Source: an uncultured Eubacterium sp. (GTDB lineage Bacteria > Bacillota > Clostridia > Peptostreptococcales > Anaerovoracaceae). From it: a stretch of DNA of 17,309 nt. The stretch spans positions 1 to 17,309 of the forward strand of contig UQNP01000025.1 in the NCBI GenBank assembly GCA_900542385.1. Reading direction: 5' to 3'. The first letter of the stretch is position 1; each line of letters starts with the position of its first letter. The notes below the pieces were generated by a model. The model was not told the origin of the DNA. It made no database searches and saw only the letters and a program-made list of their open reading frames with translations. The translations under genes were made by a program, and so were the position numbers. Shown here one piece after another: positions 6,845-14,349 of this stretch.

Positions 6845-6885
6845 ATTATAGCTGATATAAAACCCAATTTCTGTGATATTATCAC
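6845..6885 (-). promoter_or_regulatory. trxA promoter with 13-bp Crp/Fnr-like operator
   Basis: A perfect palindrome GTGATA-T-TATCAC spans 6873-6885 and overlaps the stop codon of the upstream 4Fe-4S gene. On the minus strand a perfect TATAAT follows at 6850-6845. The dyad centre (6879) is 34 bases before the last base of the -10, about 41 before the expected start. The -35 position (CAGAAA) is far from consensus, as expected for an activator-dependent class II promoter. Confidence 0.65.
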
Positions 6886-7472
6886 GCAAGACCCTTTCTG
6901 TTCCTTAATCTGCAGATCGACTGGGTCATAGTTCCCATCGGGCAGAAAGCACACCATGTTCTCGGCTTAAAGAAGATCATGACGATAAGACCGATCAGAA
7001 AGGATGTGAGCATAACACTGTAAAAACCAAAGCCAAACTGCGCCACCCAATCCGGGAATATACTTCCCGAATATGTCCATTCCCACGGAACGCGGAACGT
7101 CCAAAACAGTTTGATCGCTTCACTCAGACTCCCGGCGCCGCTTGCCACAAGATAAGTCTGAAATACCATGATCCCGAACATAGCCATAAAAAATATCAGA
7201 AAACCGTATCTGAACCACTTTGACGCCATCCATTTAGGCGTAGAACGCGCTCGCGAACATTTGAGATCTCCTCCGAGCTTACAGTACAATTGTCCTCTGC
7301 CGCATAGATGATTGCAGAAAAATTTGTTGCCGCCGAAAGCTGCAAGTATGATCGGCAGCAGGAAGTCGATCATCCCAAGCCAGGCAAACAGAATATTAAA
7401 AAATCCCAACGCAAAATATAAGACCGACCATATCCATAAGTAATCATACCAGTGTTTTCTCCCTGCGTTCAT
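6882..7472 (-). CDS. Membrane 4Fe-4S protein, NapH/NosR/CcoG-like
   Basis: A 196-residue integral-membrane protein with about four transmembrane helices (roughly residues 11-31, 33-50, 88-110 and 148-168). Two cysteine groups face the same side at the membrane borders: C53, C57, C64 and C72 (FFCNHLCGRGQLYC), and C174, C177 and C187 (WCAFCPMGTMTQSIC). This pattern, with CxxCP after the last helix, belongs to the NapH/NosR-type polyferredoxin family that passes electrons at the membrane. The ATG at 7470-7472 overlaps the ferredoxin stop as ATGA and has AGGGGG 7 bases upstream, so the two are translationally coupled. The longer frame to 7514 lies wholly within the ferredoxin gene. The electron donor and acceptor are unknown; the ferredoxin and thioredoxin neighbours make a ferredoxin-to-membrane or thiol route plausible. 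Confidence 0.85.
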   Translation of the reverse strand: MNAGRKHWYDYLWIWSVLYFALGFFNILFAWLGMIDFLLPIILAAFGGNKFFCNHLCGRGQLYCKLGGDLKCSRARSTPKWMASKWFRYGFLIFFMAMFGIMVFQTYLVASGAGSLSEAIKLFWTFRVPWEWTYSGSIFPDWVAQFGFGFYSVMLTSFLIGLIVMIFFKPRTWCAFCPMGTMTQSICRLRNRKGLA

Positions 7473-7672
7473 ATATTCCCCCTGCTTTCTATCTTGATAC
7501 TGTTTGCCGGACAAACTTTTTCACACTTTCCGCACCCTACACATATGTCTTCATTGACCTTTGCAAAACATCCTCTATCCACCTTTACCGCTCCAAGGGT
7601 GCAGGTTGTCTCACAAGCCCCGCAGGCAACACAGAGTGTTTTATCTACGGCCGCACAACCTTTAGACGCCAT
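7469..7672 (-). CDS. Small 2x[4Fe-4S] ferredoxin-type protein
   Basis: A 67-residue protein with two cluster-binding motifs: C14-x2-C17-x2-C20-x3-C24 and C44-x2-C47-x2-C50-x3-C54-P. The first lacks the usual proline after the fourth cysteine (it is CT). The ATG at 7670-7672 is chosen over the frame start at 7690 because GGAGG lies 7 bases upstream. It is the first gene of the ferredoxin / membrane 4Fe-4S unit and is preceded by its own promoter and GTGA palindrome. It is likely a cytoplasmic electron carrier feeding the membrane protein. Confidence 0.9.
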   Translation of the reverse strand: MASKGCAAVDKTLCVACGACETTCTLGAVKVDRGCFAKVNEDICVGCGKCEKVCPANSIKIESRGNI

Positions 7673-7737
7673 CCTAACTCCTCCGATCATAAATTTTAGA
7701 TTTTATTTAAGGCATTATCCCTTTTCCGTTTTTCTGT

Positions 7738-7778
7738 ATTATATAAATTTGATGCGCGGCTTTCAGTGATGTTGTCAC
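7738..7778 (-). promoter_or_regulatory. Ferredoxin-operon promoter with 13-bp Crp/Fnr-like operator
   Basis: The imperfect palindrome GTGATGTTGTCAC (7766-7778) is followed on the minus strand by a perfect TATAAT at 7743-7738. The centre (7772) is 34 bases from the last base of the -10, exactly as at the trxA promoter, and the two 13-mers differ at only two positions. The -35 position reads CTGAAA, a poor match. Confidence 0.65.
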
Positions 7779-7796
7779 ATAAAAAACGGCATACAA

Positions 7797-7842
7797 AAAA
7801 CAACTGCGAAAGACAGTCCTCCCTGTCTGTCACAGTTGTTTT
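7797..7842 (-). terminator. Terminator of the hydrogenase operon
   Basis: Perfect 10-base arms AAAACAACTG (7797-7806) and CAGTTGTTTT (7833-7842) enclose a second stem GACAG/CTGTC (7812-7816 with 7823-7827). On the minus strand the hairpin ends in a T-rich tract. It starts about 20 bases past the hydrogenase stop. Confidence 0.85.
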
Positions 7843-7863
7843 AAATCTACAAGATATTGCCTG

Positions 7864-9585
7864 TTAAAGCTTCCACTCAGTTATGTCGGTATGCAGCAGT
7901 TTATGTGCTCTCGGAGAGAGCGGTTTTTCGAGGAATTCCTCATAGCACATATTGACAGTAGGATTTTCGTGTGAAAATCTGAGCTTAGCAGTGCTGTCCA
8001 TGCCATAAAGGGTCTTGCCTCTTTCTTCCGCCATCTCTATTCCGTCATGTATAGGCTGACCACCTCCGCCTGCACAGCCTCCAGGACATGCCATGACTTC
8101 AACGAAATCATACTCAACCTCACCGTTCTTAATGGCGGTCATGAGCTTCCTCGTATTTCCAAGGCCGTTGACAACAGCCACTTTGACTGCGACGCCTTCT
8201 ATTTCGAATATGGCTTCTTTCCATCCCGACATTCCTCTCACCTTCTTGAAGGCTTCCGTTTTAGGATTTTTACCTGTGAGGAGAAAATGAGCGGAACGCA
8301 GTGCAGCTTCCATAACGCCTCCGGTAGCTCCAAAGATTATGCCCGCACCCGTTGCTTCTCCGAACATATCATCAAACGGAGCTTCTTCAAGATCGTTGAC
8401 TTTGATCCTGTCAGCGTTGATCAGTCTTCCCATCTCTCTTGTCGTGAGTACGAGATCCACGTCTTTCCCCGCACACGAATCATCGACTTCTTCTACTCCG
8501 CACTCATATTTCTTCGCCAGACAAGGCATTATTGAAACCGAATATATCTTCTCAGGATCTATGCCGAGCTTCTTGGCGATAAACGTCTTGCTCATAGCGC
8601 CGAACATCTGCTGCGGCGACTTCGCACTGGACAGATTCCCTGCAAATTCAGGAAATTCGTTTTTGACGAATCTTATCCAGCCCGGACAGCAAGATGTGAA
8701 CAACGGCCATTTATGCTTTTCTTTTTCCTTGAATCTCGATACAAACTCGCTTCCTTCCTCCATGATCGTAAGGTCAGCCGTAAACGCCGTATCAAATACA
8801 TAGTCAAATCCTATCTGTTTGAGAGCAGCCACCAATTTGCCCATAGTGCTCTCTTCTCTGTAAAGTCCTACACTTTCACCCCATGCCGTACGAACTGCCG
8901 GAGCTATCTGTACCATCGTTATCTTGTCAGGATCAGCCAGCGCTTCCAGCATTTTATCTGTATCATCTCTTTCCCTGAGAGCTCCAACAGGGCAGTGAGT
9001 TATACACTGTCCGCATAAACTGCAATTAGTATCATCTATGGAAACATTCTGAGAAACGCCTACTGTCGCTCTCATTCCGCTTCCCGTAAGGTTCCATACA
9101 TCCATAGTCTGGACTTTATCGCATATCTGTATACATCTCATGCACTTTATACATTTAGATGCATCTCTTACGAGAGGTCCTTTGCTGTCCCATCTGCTTT
9201 TTTCAGCTATGTTCTTATACGGTATATCCAAAAGGCCAAGATCGTTTGCTATCTTTTGCAGACTGCAGTTGCCGCTCCTTACGCATGTGGCGCATTTGCA
9301 GTCATGATCTGAAAGTATAAGACTTATATTTATCCTTCTTGCATCTCTGACCTTAGGGCTGTTCGTATAAATACGCATACCCTCTTCGACCGGAGTATTG
9401 CAGGCCGTTATCAGCGTTTCCATGCCTGCATTCTCAACTACGCAGGCTCTGCACGCACCGATTTCATTTATACCTTTTAAAAAGCACAGATGAGGTATAT
9501 CTATGTCAACCTTAAGAGCGGCTTCCAGAATAGTGGTGCCTTCGCTTACCGATATATTTTGATCGTTTATGCTTAAATTTACCAT
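7864..9585 (-). CDS. hydA: [FeFe] hydrogenase, CpI-like modular architecture
   Basis: A 573-residue enzyme for reversible H2 evolution or uptake. In order: a [2Fe-2S] domain (C34, C45, C48, C62); a His-Cys [4Fe-4S] motif (H94, C98, C101, C107); two ferredoxin-type [4Fe-4S] motifs (C145-C155 and C188-C198); then the H-cluster domain. L1 is TSCCPGW (C299, C300), L2 is MPCLAKKYE (C355, E361) and L3 is ACPGGCAGGGGQP (C500, C504). Residue numbers nearly coincide with those of Clostridium pasteurianum hydrogenase I, so no domain is missing. The ATG at 9583-9585 overlaps the upstream flavoprotein stop by 7 bases, with GGAGG/AGG in that gene's end, so the two are co-translated. The tight coupling suggests a heteromeric NAD(P)H-linked enzyme rather than a free ferredoxin hydrogenase (inference). 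Maturases HydE/F/G are not in this window. Confidence 0.96.
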   Translation of the reverse strand: MVNLSINDQNISVSEGTTILEAALKVDIDIPHLCFLKGINEIGACRACVVENAGMETLITACNTPVEEGMRIYTNSPKVRDARRINISLILSDHDCKCATCVRSGNCSLQKIANDLGLLDIPYKNIAEKSRWDSKGPLVRDASKCIKCMRCIQICDKVQTMDVWNLTGSGMRATVGVSQNVSIDDTNCSLCGQCITHCPVGALRERDDTDKMLEALADPDKITMVQIAPAVRTAWGESVGLYREESTMGKLVAALKQIGFDYVFDTAFTADLTIMEEGSEFVSRFKEKEKHKWPLFTSCCPGWIRFVKNEFPEFAGNLSSAKSPQQMFGAMSKTFIAKKLGIDPEKIYSVSIMPCLAKKYECGVEEVDDSCAGKDVDLVLTTREMGRLINADRIKVNDLEEAPFDDMFGEATGAGIIFGATGGVMEAALRSAHFLLTGKNPKTEAFKKVRGMSGWKEAIFEIEGVAVKVAVVNGLGNTRKLMTAIKNGEVEYDFVEVMACPGGCAGGGGQPIHDGIEMAEERGKTLYGMDSTAKLRFSHENPTVNMCYEEFLEKPLSPRAHKLLHTDITEWKL

Positions 9586-11438
9586 TTGTTGTTCCTACCT
9601 CCTCTGAATGCTCCGAATCCGTTAAAATCACACCTCAGACATCTTCCAGCTTCCTGAAGAGCTTCTTCTCTGCTGAGTCCCTGCTCTATCTCAAGGAAAT
9701 CGCTGCCTCGCTCTTTAGCATATCTCAACTTCATCTCCGCCCTTCCGCAAGGCTTCTTATCCATCGTCACAGGACGAGGTATATCTATGTCCACACTTAT
9801 TTCATGGTGATAGCCGAGATACTCATCTATATTAGCGGCTGCTACTTTTCCGGCAGCTATGGCATTTATTACCGTTGAAGGTCCTGTTACACAGTCGCCT
9901 CCTGCGAAAACGCCATCAAGGTTTTCTATTTCGCTGGATTTGTTCGCAGAAACAAGCCCCCTCTTATTATTGATAGGAATTCCCGAATCTTCGAAGCTGT
10001 GATAATCTATTCCCTGCCCTATAGCAGAAATCACTATCTGACAAGGTATACATTCCTCTGCGGAGTTAGCCGGTACAGGTCTCGGCCTTCCCGATTTATC
10101 CGATTCTCCTGCAATCTGCGGCTGTACCCACAGAGCTTTCACTTTATTATTAGCACCGCTCTCTATCCTTACAGGCGCTTTCAGCTCTATAAGAGTACAT
10201 CCTTCCGCTACTGCTCCGTCAATTTCCTCAGGAAGCGCCGTCATATCAGCTTTTCTTCTTCTGTAAACTATGTTTACTTCCGAAGCGCCAAGTCTTTTCG
10301 CTGTTCTTGCAACGTCCATAGCAACATTTCCTCCGCCTATGACTACTACAGACTTATTCCTGAAATCAGGCATTGCATCGTCTCCGATCCCTCTCAGCAT
10401 TTCAACCGCAGGTATAACTCCGTCGCAGTATTCCCCGTCTATGCCCAGCGCTTTATGTGTATGGGCTCCTATGGAAATAAATACGGCATCGTATTCTTTT
10501 ATCAGGTCTTTTACTCCCTGCTCCTTGTCCATATCATAGCTTGTCTTGACTTCAACACCTGCTGATAAAATAGCATCTATGTCCCACTGCAGACGTTCTC
10601 TCGGAAGCCTGTAGTTAGGAATGCCGTATCTCAACATTCCGCCCAGCTGACTTCTCTTTTCAAATACAACTGGTTTATGTCCCATTATCGCAAGGAAATA
10701 AGCCGCTGAAAGTCCGCTCGGACCTCCTCCTATTATTGCTACGCGTTTGCCCGTATCATCCATTTTTTCCGGTACAGGTACGGTCTCACTGCAGTTGTCT
10801 ACAGCGAATTTTTTCATTCCTCTTATATTTACGGAGGTATCTACAAGCTGCCTTCTGCATCTCTCCTCACAAGGATGCTCACATATATGCGCGCACACTG
10901 TAGGGAACGGGTTGTCTTTTCTTATGAGTCTTACAGCATCGTCATATCTTCCTGCGCGCGTAAGAGCTATGTAACCAGGTACATCCACTCCCGCAGGACA
11001 TTTATCTACACACGGTACAGGCTGTTTCATTTCCTGTATGCTTGCAGAACATCTGTTGTGCAGGATATGCTCTTCATAGTCTTCCCTGAATCCCGAAAGT
11101 CCTCTCAGCACCATATTGGCGGCTTCACTGCCTATGGCGCAGTCCGCAGAATCTCTTATAGCTATTGCCGTATGTTCCAGCAGCTTCAGATCTTCCATTG
11201 AATTCTCTCTATCGAGAGAAAGTATGTTGTCCAGTATATTAAGCATCTGCCCTATGCCCACTCTGCACGGTACACACTTGCCGCATGACTGTGCATGGCA
11301 CAGTTTCAAAAACGATTCTGCCATATCCACAGGACACTGTCCCGGCGGACTTGCAGCTATCCGTCTTTCAATATCCTCATAAAGACCTTCTACTACAACC
11401 TGAGCCTTGTCCTTCGTTTTAAAATCGAGTCTGCTCAT
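9579..11438 (-). CDS. NuoF-type 4Fe-4S domain fused to GltD-like FAD/NAD(P)H oxidoreductase
   Basis: A 619-residue flavoprotein with an unusual mosaic. Residues 1-125 match only the C-terminal [4Fe-4S] end of NuoF/HydB (SCGKCVPCRVG with C52, C55, C58, plus C100 in DCAIGSEAA); the FMN/NADH-binding fold of NuoF is absent. Residues 140-200 carry the GltD-type two-cluster motif (C143, C147, C182, C186, C190, C194). A glutamate-synthase-small-subunit-like module follows: FAD site VAIIGGGPSG (233-242), NAD(P)H site VVVIGGGNVAMDVA (364-377) with R393-R395 that may favour the NADPH phosphate, and the second FAD motif FAGGDCVTGPS (511-521). The tail has RCLRCD. Immediate coupling to hydA points to an electron-transfer partner linking H2 to NAD(P)(H). 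The ATG at 11438 has GGTGAGGTGA upstream. Whether it bifurcates electrons cannot be told. Confidence 0.88.
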   Translation of the reverse strand: MSRLDFKTKDKAQVVVEGLYEDIERRIAASPPGQCPVDMAESFLKLCHAQSCGKCVPCRVGIGQMLNILDNILSLDRENSMEDLKLLEHTAIAIRDSADCAIGSEAANMVLRGLSGFREDYEEHILHNRCSASIQEMKQPVPCVDKCPAGVDVPGYIALTRAGRYDDAVRLIRKDNPFPTVCAHICEHPCEERCRRQLVDTSVNIRGMKKFAVDNCSETVPVPEKMDDTGKRVAIIGGGPSGLSAAYFLAIMGHKPVVFEKRSQLGGMLRYGIPNYRLPRERLQWDIDAILSAGVEVKTSYDMDKEQGVKDLIKEYDAVFISIGAHTHKALGIDGEYCDGVIPAVEMLRGIGDDAMPDFRNKSVVVIGGGNVAMDVARTAKRLGASEVNIVYRRRKADMTALPEEIDGAVAEGCTLIELKAPVRIESGANNKVKALWVQPQIAGESDKSGRPRPVPANSAEECIPCQIVISAIGQGIDYHSFEDSGIPINNKRGLVSANKSSEIENLDGVFAGGDCVTGPSTVINAIAAGKVAAANIDEYLGYHHEISVDIDIPRPVTMDKKPCGRAEMKLRYAKERGSDFLEIEQGLSREEALQEAGRCLRCDFNGFGAFRGGRNNKW

Positions 11439-11551
11439 TATGTTGTCACCTCACCTTTCTCCGCTAAAAAATTATCAATTATCTTAATTTTACAACAAAT
11501 CAGTTATAAAATAAAGCTAAACACAGCAAATAAAAGGTGCTAAATTTCTAA

Positions 11552-12520
11552 TCATATCATATTTCCTATAACTTCCCGCATCTCAGACATCTCTGAAATT
11601 CTATTCACTCTGCGTCTCAGCTCCGCTGCTCCTCTCATTCCTTTCACATACCACCCTACGTGTTTTCTTATTTCTCTTACCGCAACTTTATCACCTTTAT
11701 CCTCCGCAAGCATAGCAAGATGATCAAGTAACATATTTATCCTATCACTATCAGAAGGTACAGGAGGTACTTCCTCACCTCTCCACAAAGCTATCGCTTC
11801 TCTGAATATCCACGGATTACCGAGAGCACCTCTTGCCACCATAACTCCATCACAGCCCGTTTTTTCCATCATGTCGACAGCATCTTTTCCGCTCATTACG
11901 TCCCCGTTGCCTATGATCGGAACTTTTACACTTTTTTTCACTTCCGCTATAACATCCCAGTCAGCCTCTCCTTCGTAGTACTGCTCTCTGGTCCTGCCAT
12001 GCACCGATACGGCCGATACTCCCGCAGATTCAAGAGCCAGTGCTGTCTCGACTGCTGTGTTTTCATAACGCTCAAAGCCTTTTCTTATCTTTGCAGTCAC
12101 AGGTTTTTCTGAGTTCTTCACCATTGCGCTTACCACATCGTAAAGAAGATCCAGCTTCTTAAGCAGCGCCGATCCGTCTCCGTTTTTGACTATTTTAGGC
12201 ACAGGACATCCTACATTCAGATCGAGGATAAGGTTTTTTCTGTCGTTCAAATTCTTGGCAGCAAACGCCATGACTTCCGGATCGCTTCCGAATATCTGAA
12301 AGGCTACATTTTCTTCTCCCTCTCCTATCTCAAGAAGTCTGTCCGTCTTTTTATCTCCATACCACAGTCCCTTGCCGCTGACCATTTCCGTATATACTAA
12401 AGAAGCCCCTTGCTTTGTGCAGAGGCTTCTCATCGTTTTATCCGTTATTCCAGCCAGCGGAGCCAGTACAAATGGTGTTTCTATCTCTATCTCACCTATC
12501 TTAAAGGCTTTCTGTAACAT
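11552..12520 (-). CDS. dusB: tRNA-dihydrouridine synthase (DusB type)
   Basis: An FMN-dependent enzyme that reduces uridine to dihydrouridine in tRNA. Family motifs run through the 322-residue TIM barrel: [54 protein letters not shown] (catalytic C105), [24 protein letters not shown] and [12 protein letters not shown]. The start is ambiguous. The frame extends to 12592, but the fold begins at MLQKAFKIG (ATG at 12518-12520), so I use that; its Shine-Dalgarno (AGGAAGGCGAG) is further upstream than usual. The gene begins inside the coaX end (20-base overlap), a sign of translational coupling. A dus/coaX pairing is common in Firmicutes housekeeping loci. Confidence 0.93.
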   Translation of the reverse strand: MLQKAFKIGEIEIETPFVLAPLAGITDKTMRSLCTKQGASLVYTEMVSGKGLWYGDKKTDRLLEIGEGEENVAFQIFGSDPEVMAFAAKNLNDRKNLILDLNVGCPVPKIVKNGDGSALLKKLDLLYDVVSAMVKNSEKPVTAKIRKGFERYENTAVETALALESAGVSAVSVHGRTREQYYEGEADWDVIAEVKKSVKVPIIGNGDVMSGKDAVDMMEKTGCDGVMVARGALGNPWIFREAIALWRGEEVPPVPSDSDRINMLLDHLAMLAEDKGDKVAVREIRKHVGWYVKGMRGAAELRRRVNRISEMSEMREVIGNMI

Positions 12521-13349
12521 AATCGCATTCTCGCCTTCCTGTTCTGGATTCCGTTTTCTTATTTCTCTTGTTTTTTCTGTAAATAAGCTCAAGGCCTTCG
12601 AGAGTCAGCATCTTATCGACATAGTCTATACAGTCTATGCCTGAGTCTATCAGGGAAGCCAATCCTCCTGTTGCTATGACTTTCACTTCCGCTCCAGTCT
12701 CTCCGCTGTATTCCTTCAGTTCTTTTTTCATCTTATTTACTATATAATCCACCATCCCCATATGTCCGTATACAAGTCCGGACTGCATACTGTTGATGGT
12801 GTTCCTGCATATAACGTGTCCCGGCTCTTCCAGCTCTACCTTAGGGAGCTTGGCTGTTTTTTCAAACAGTGCTTCCGAAGAGATCTTAAGCCCAGGCGCT
12901 ATTGTACCGCCGATGTACTCCGCCTTTTCTGAAATAGCACAAAACGTCGTTGCCGTACCGAAATCTATTATTATCAGCGGCCCGCCGTATTTCGCATGAG
13001 CTGCCACCGCGTTGACTATCCTGTCAGACCCCACCTGCTTAGGATTGTCATATTTTACTACAAGGCCTGTCTTTATACCAGGCCCTACGACGATAGCCTT
13101 TCTATGAAAATACTTCACCGAAAGATGCTGAAGCGTATATAAGACCGAAGGTACTACTGTGGATATTATAACGTCCTTTACGTCATCCACTTTTAATCCT
13201 TCATAGTTGAAAAGCTGTCCTATTATCATTCCGTATTCATCGGCGCTTTTATTGTTGTCAGTTTCGAGTCTCCAATTTGTTATCATCTTTCCTTCTTTGA
13301 AAACTCCGAGTACAATGTTAGTGTTTCCCACATCAAATGCCAGTAGCAT
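12501..13349 (-). CDS. coaX: Type III pantothenate kinase
   Basis: This enzyme carries out the first step of coenzyme A synthesis, ATP-dependent phosphorylation of pantothenate. The N-terminus [11 protein letters not shown] is the ASKHA phosphate-binding loop (D6), with [12 protein letters not shown] and [13 protein letters not shown] as the second and third family motifs. At 282 residues it is slightly longer than usual, because of a basic C-terminal tail ([17 protein letters not shown]) that overlaps the start of dusB and may owe its composition to that overlap. The ATG at 13349 is preceded by AAAGGAGA at 7 bases. A hairpin at 13398-13421 separates it from the biotin carrier gene upstream, so it probably has its own promoter. 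Confidence 0.96.
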   Translation of the reverse strand: MLLAFDVGNTNIVLGVFKEGKMITNWRLETDNNKSADEYGMIIGQLFNYEGLKVDDVKDVIISTVVPSVLYTLQHLSVKYFHRKAIVVGPGIKTGLVVKYDNPKQVGSDRIVNAVAAHAKYGGPLIIIDFGTATTFCAISEKAEYIGGTIAPGLKISSEALFEKTAKLPKVELEEPGHVICRNTINSMQSGLVYGHMGMVDYIVNKMKKELKEYSGETGAEVKVIATGGLASLIDSGIDCIDYVDKMLTLEGLELIYRKNKRNKKTESRTGRRECDYVTESL

Positions 13350-13397
13350 GGTATTCTCCTTTTGCTCTGCTTTTATTTACTGTGCTGCAACAAATCA

Positions 13398-13421
13398 ATA
13401 GGCGGTTAAAAAACCGCCTAT
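13398..13421 (-). terminator. Hairpin terminator after the decarboxylase operon
   Basis: Perfect 10-base arms ATAGGCGGTT (13398-13407) and AACCGCCTAT (13412-13421) with an AAAA loop lie about 35 bases beyond the biotin carrier stop. On the minus strand only a weak T-rich tail (TTGATTTGTTG) follows, so termination may be partial. Confidence 0.65.
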
Positions 13422-13456
13422 CATTATATCATATTATATTGATATCCAAAACACTT

Positions 13457-13852
13457 TTATTTGAGAGTAATAAGCACGTCTCCGGAATTTACTGAAGCTC
13501 CCTTTGAAGCTACTATCTTATCAACAGTGCCTGCTCCCGGTGCCATGATCTCATTTTCCATCTTCATAGCTTCGAGGATAACGAGAACGTCACCCTTATT
13601 AACCGGCTGACCTTCCATAACCTTTACATCCAGTATAGTTCCAGGCATTGGAGATGTAACTGTCTGAGCGCCGGCAGGCACTTCAGCTGCAGGTGCTGCC
13701 GCAGGAGCTGGAGCTGCCGCAGGTGCCGGTGCTGCCGGAGCCGGAGCTGCCGCAGGCGCAGGCGCTGCTGCAGGTGCCGGTGCTGCACCGTTAGCTTCTT
13801 CCACTTCAACTGCATATACTGTTCCGTTAACAGTAATATTATACTTCTTCAT
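13457..13852 (-). CDS. Biotin carrier subunit of a carboxyltransferase/decarboxylase complex
   Basis: A 131-residue biotinyl protein that would carry CO2 as carboxybiotin. After a short N-terminal part (KKYNITVNGTVYAVEVEE) comes a flexible Ala/Pro linker (about residues 22-57). The lipoyl/biotinyl fold follows with VTSPMPGTILDVKV and the biotinylation motif EAMKM (K97). The start at 13850-13852 is chosen because AAAGGA lies 9 bases upstream and homologues start this way; the longer frame to 13891 has no suitable binding site. It lies behind the alpha and OadG-like genes and is the last gene before a hairpin. It matches the gamma/biotin subunit of methylmalonyl-CoA, glutaconyl-CoA or oxaloacetate decarboxylases. 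Confidence 0.93.
   Translation of the reverse strand: MKKYNITVNGTVYAVEVEEANGAAPAPAAAPAPAAAPAPAAPAPAAAPAPAAAPAAEVPAGAQTVTSPMPGTILDVKVMEGQPVNKGDVLVILEAMKMENEIMAPGAGTVDKIVASKGASVNSGDVLITLK
13685..13788 (-). repeat. Low-complexity Ala/Pro-coding tandem repeat (biotin carrier linker)
   Basis: About 100 bases of imperfect short repeats built from GCA/GCT/GCC and CCA/CCG/CCT codons encode alternating A and P residues. It is GC-rich compared with its surroundings and, like similar linkers, would be prone to length changes by slippage. Confidence 0.8.
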
Positions 13853-13915
13853 AACTAACATTCCTTTCGATAATATTGATAATATTCTCAATGACTATGA
13901 TTACGCTTTTGGCGT

Positions 13916-14335
13916 TTAAAATCTTCTGCTTTCAATACAGTCTTCTATTGCTGCATTGGACCACGTCGTGCTGTCTCCGGAGATCCTCTTTATCTTTCTC
14001 ACCACGAGGTTTCCCGTACCGCCTTCACTCTGATAAGCTGCGATAGCTGCCGCAATCACTGCTGCCAATGTATCGTCCGTATTTGAAGTCGTTGCTGCAG
14101 GTGCGGCTACTGAGGGCGTGGCGGCGGCTTTTGTCTCTTCCTTAGACGCCTTATCTCCTTTCGTCGCCATTGTCATACATTTTCCCATAACTGCTACGAA
14201 CGCCCACAACAGGATGAGTACACAGAATGTGATACCCATACCCATAAGCATCGTAACTGCCGATCCTGCCATCTTTTCACCGAAAGACAGCGAATGCATT
14301 GTATCGGGGTTTGAAAATAACTCCATTAAACTCAT
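13916..14335 (-). CDS. OadG-family sodium-pump decarboxylase small subunit (gamma/delta)
   Basis: A 139-residue protein with one N-terminal membrane helix (about residues 23-51: GSAVTMLMGMGITFCVLILLW), a charged/alanine-rich linker (58-85), then a small helix (LAAVIAAAIAAYQSE) and a basic end (VVRKIKRI, STTWSNAAIEDCIESRRF). The C-terminal A-I-A-A-Y and W-x-x-A-x-x-x-C-I-x-S-R pattern is common to the delta subunit of methylmalonyl-CoA decarboxylase and related OadG proteins, which help hold the complex at the membrane. GGAGG lies 9 bases before the ATG. It sits between the carboxyltransferase and biotin carrier genes, with short gaps. Confidence 0.85.
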   Translation of the reverse strand: MSLMELFSNPDTMHSLSFGEKMAGSAVTMLMGMGITFCVLILLWAFVAVMGKCMTMATKGDKASKEETKAAATPSVAAPAATTSNTDDTLAAVIAAAIAAYQSEGGTGNLVVRKIKRISGDSTTWSNAAIEDCIESRRF

Positions 14336-14349
14336 TGTTGTGCCACCTC

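Noticed and set aside
9999..10565. A 188-codon plus-strand open frame rich in S, Y and R
   Set aside because: It is antisense to the FAD/NAD(P)H module of the hydrogenase partner and has no binding site.
13624..13815. A minus-strand frame rich in Q, L, R and H repeats
   Set aside because: It is the Ala/Pro linker of the biotin carrier read in another frame.
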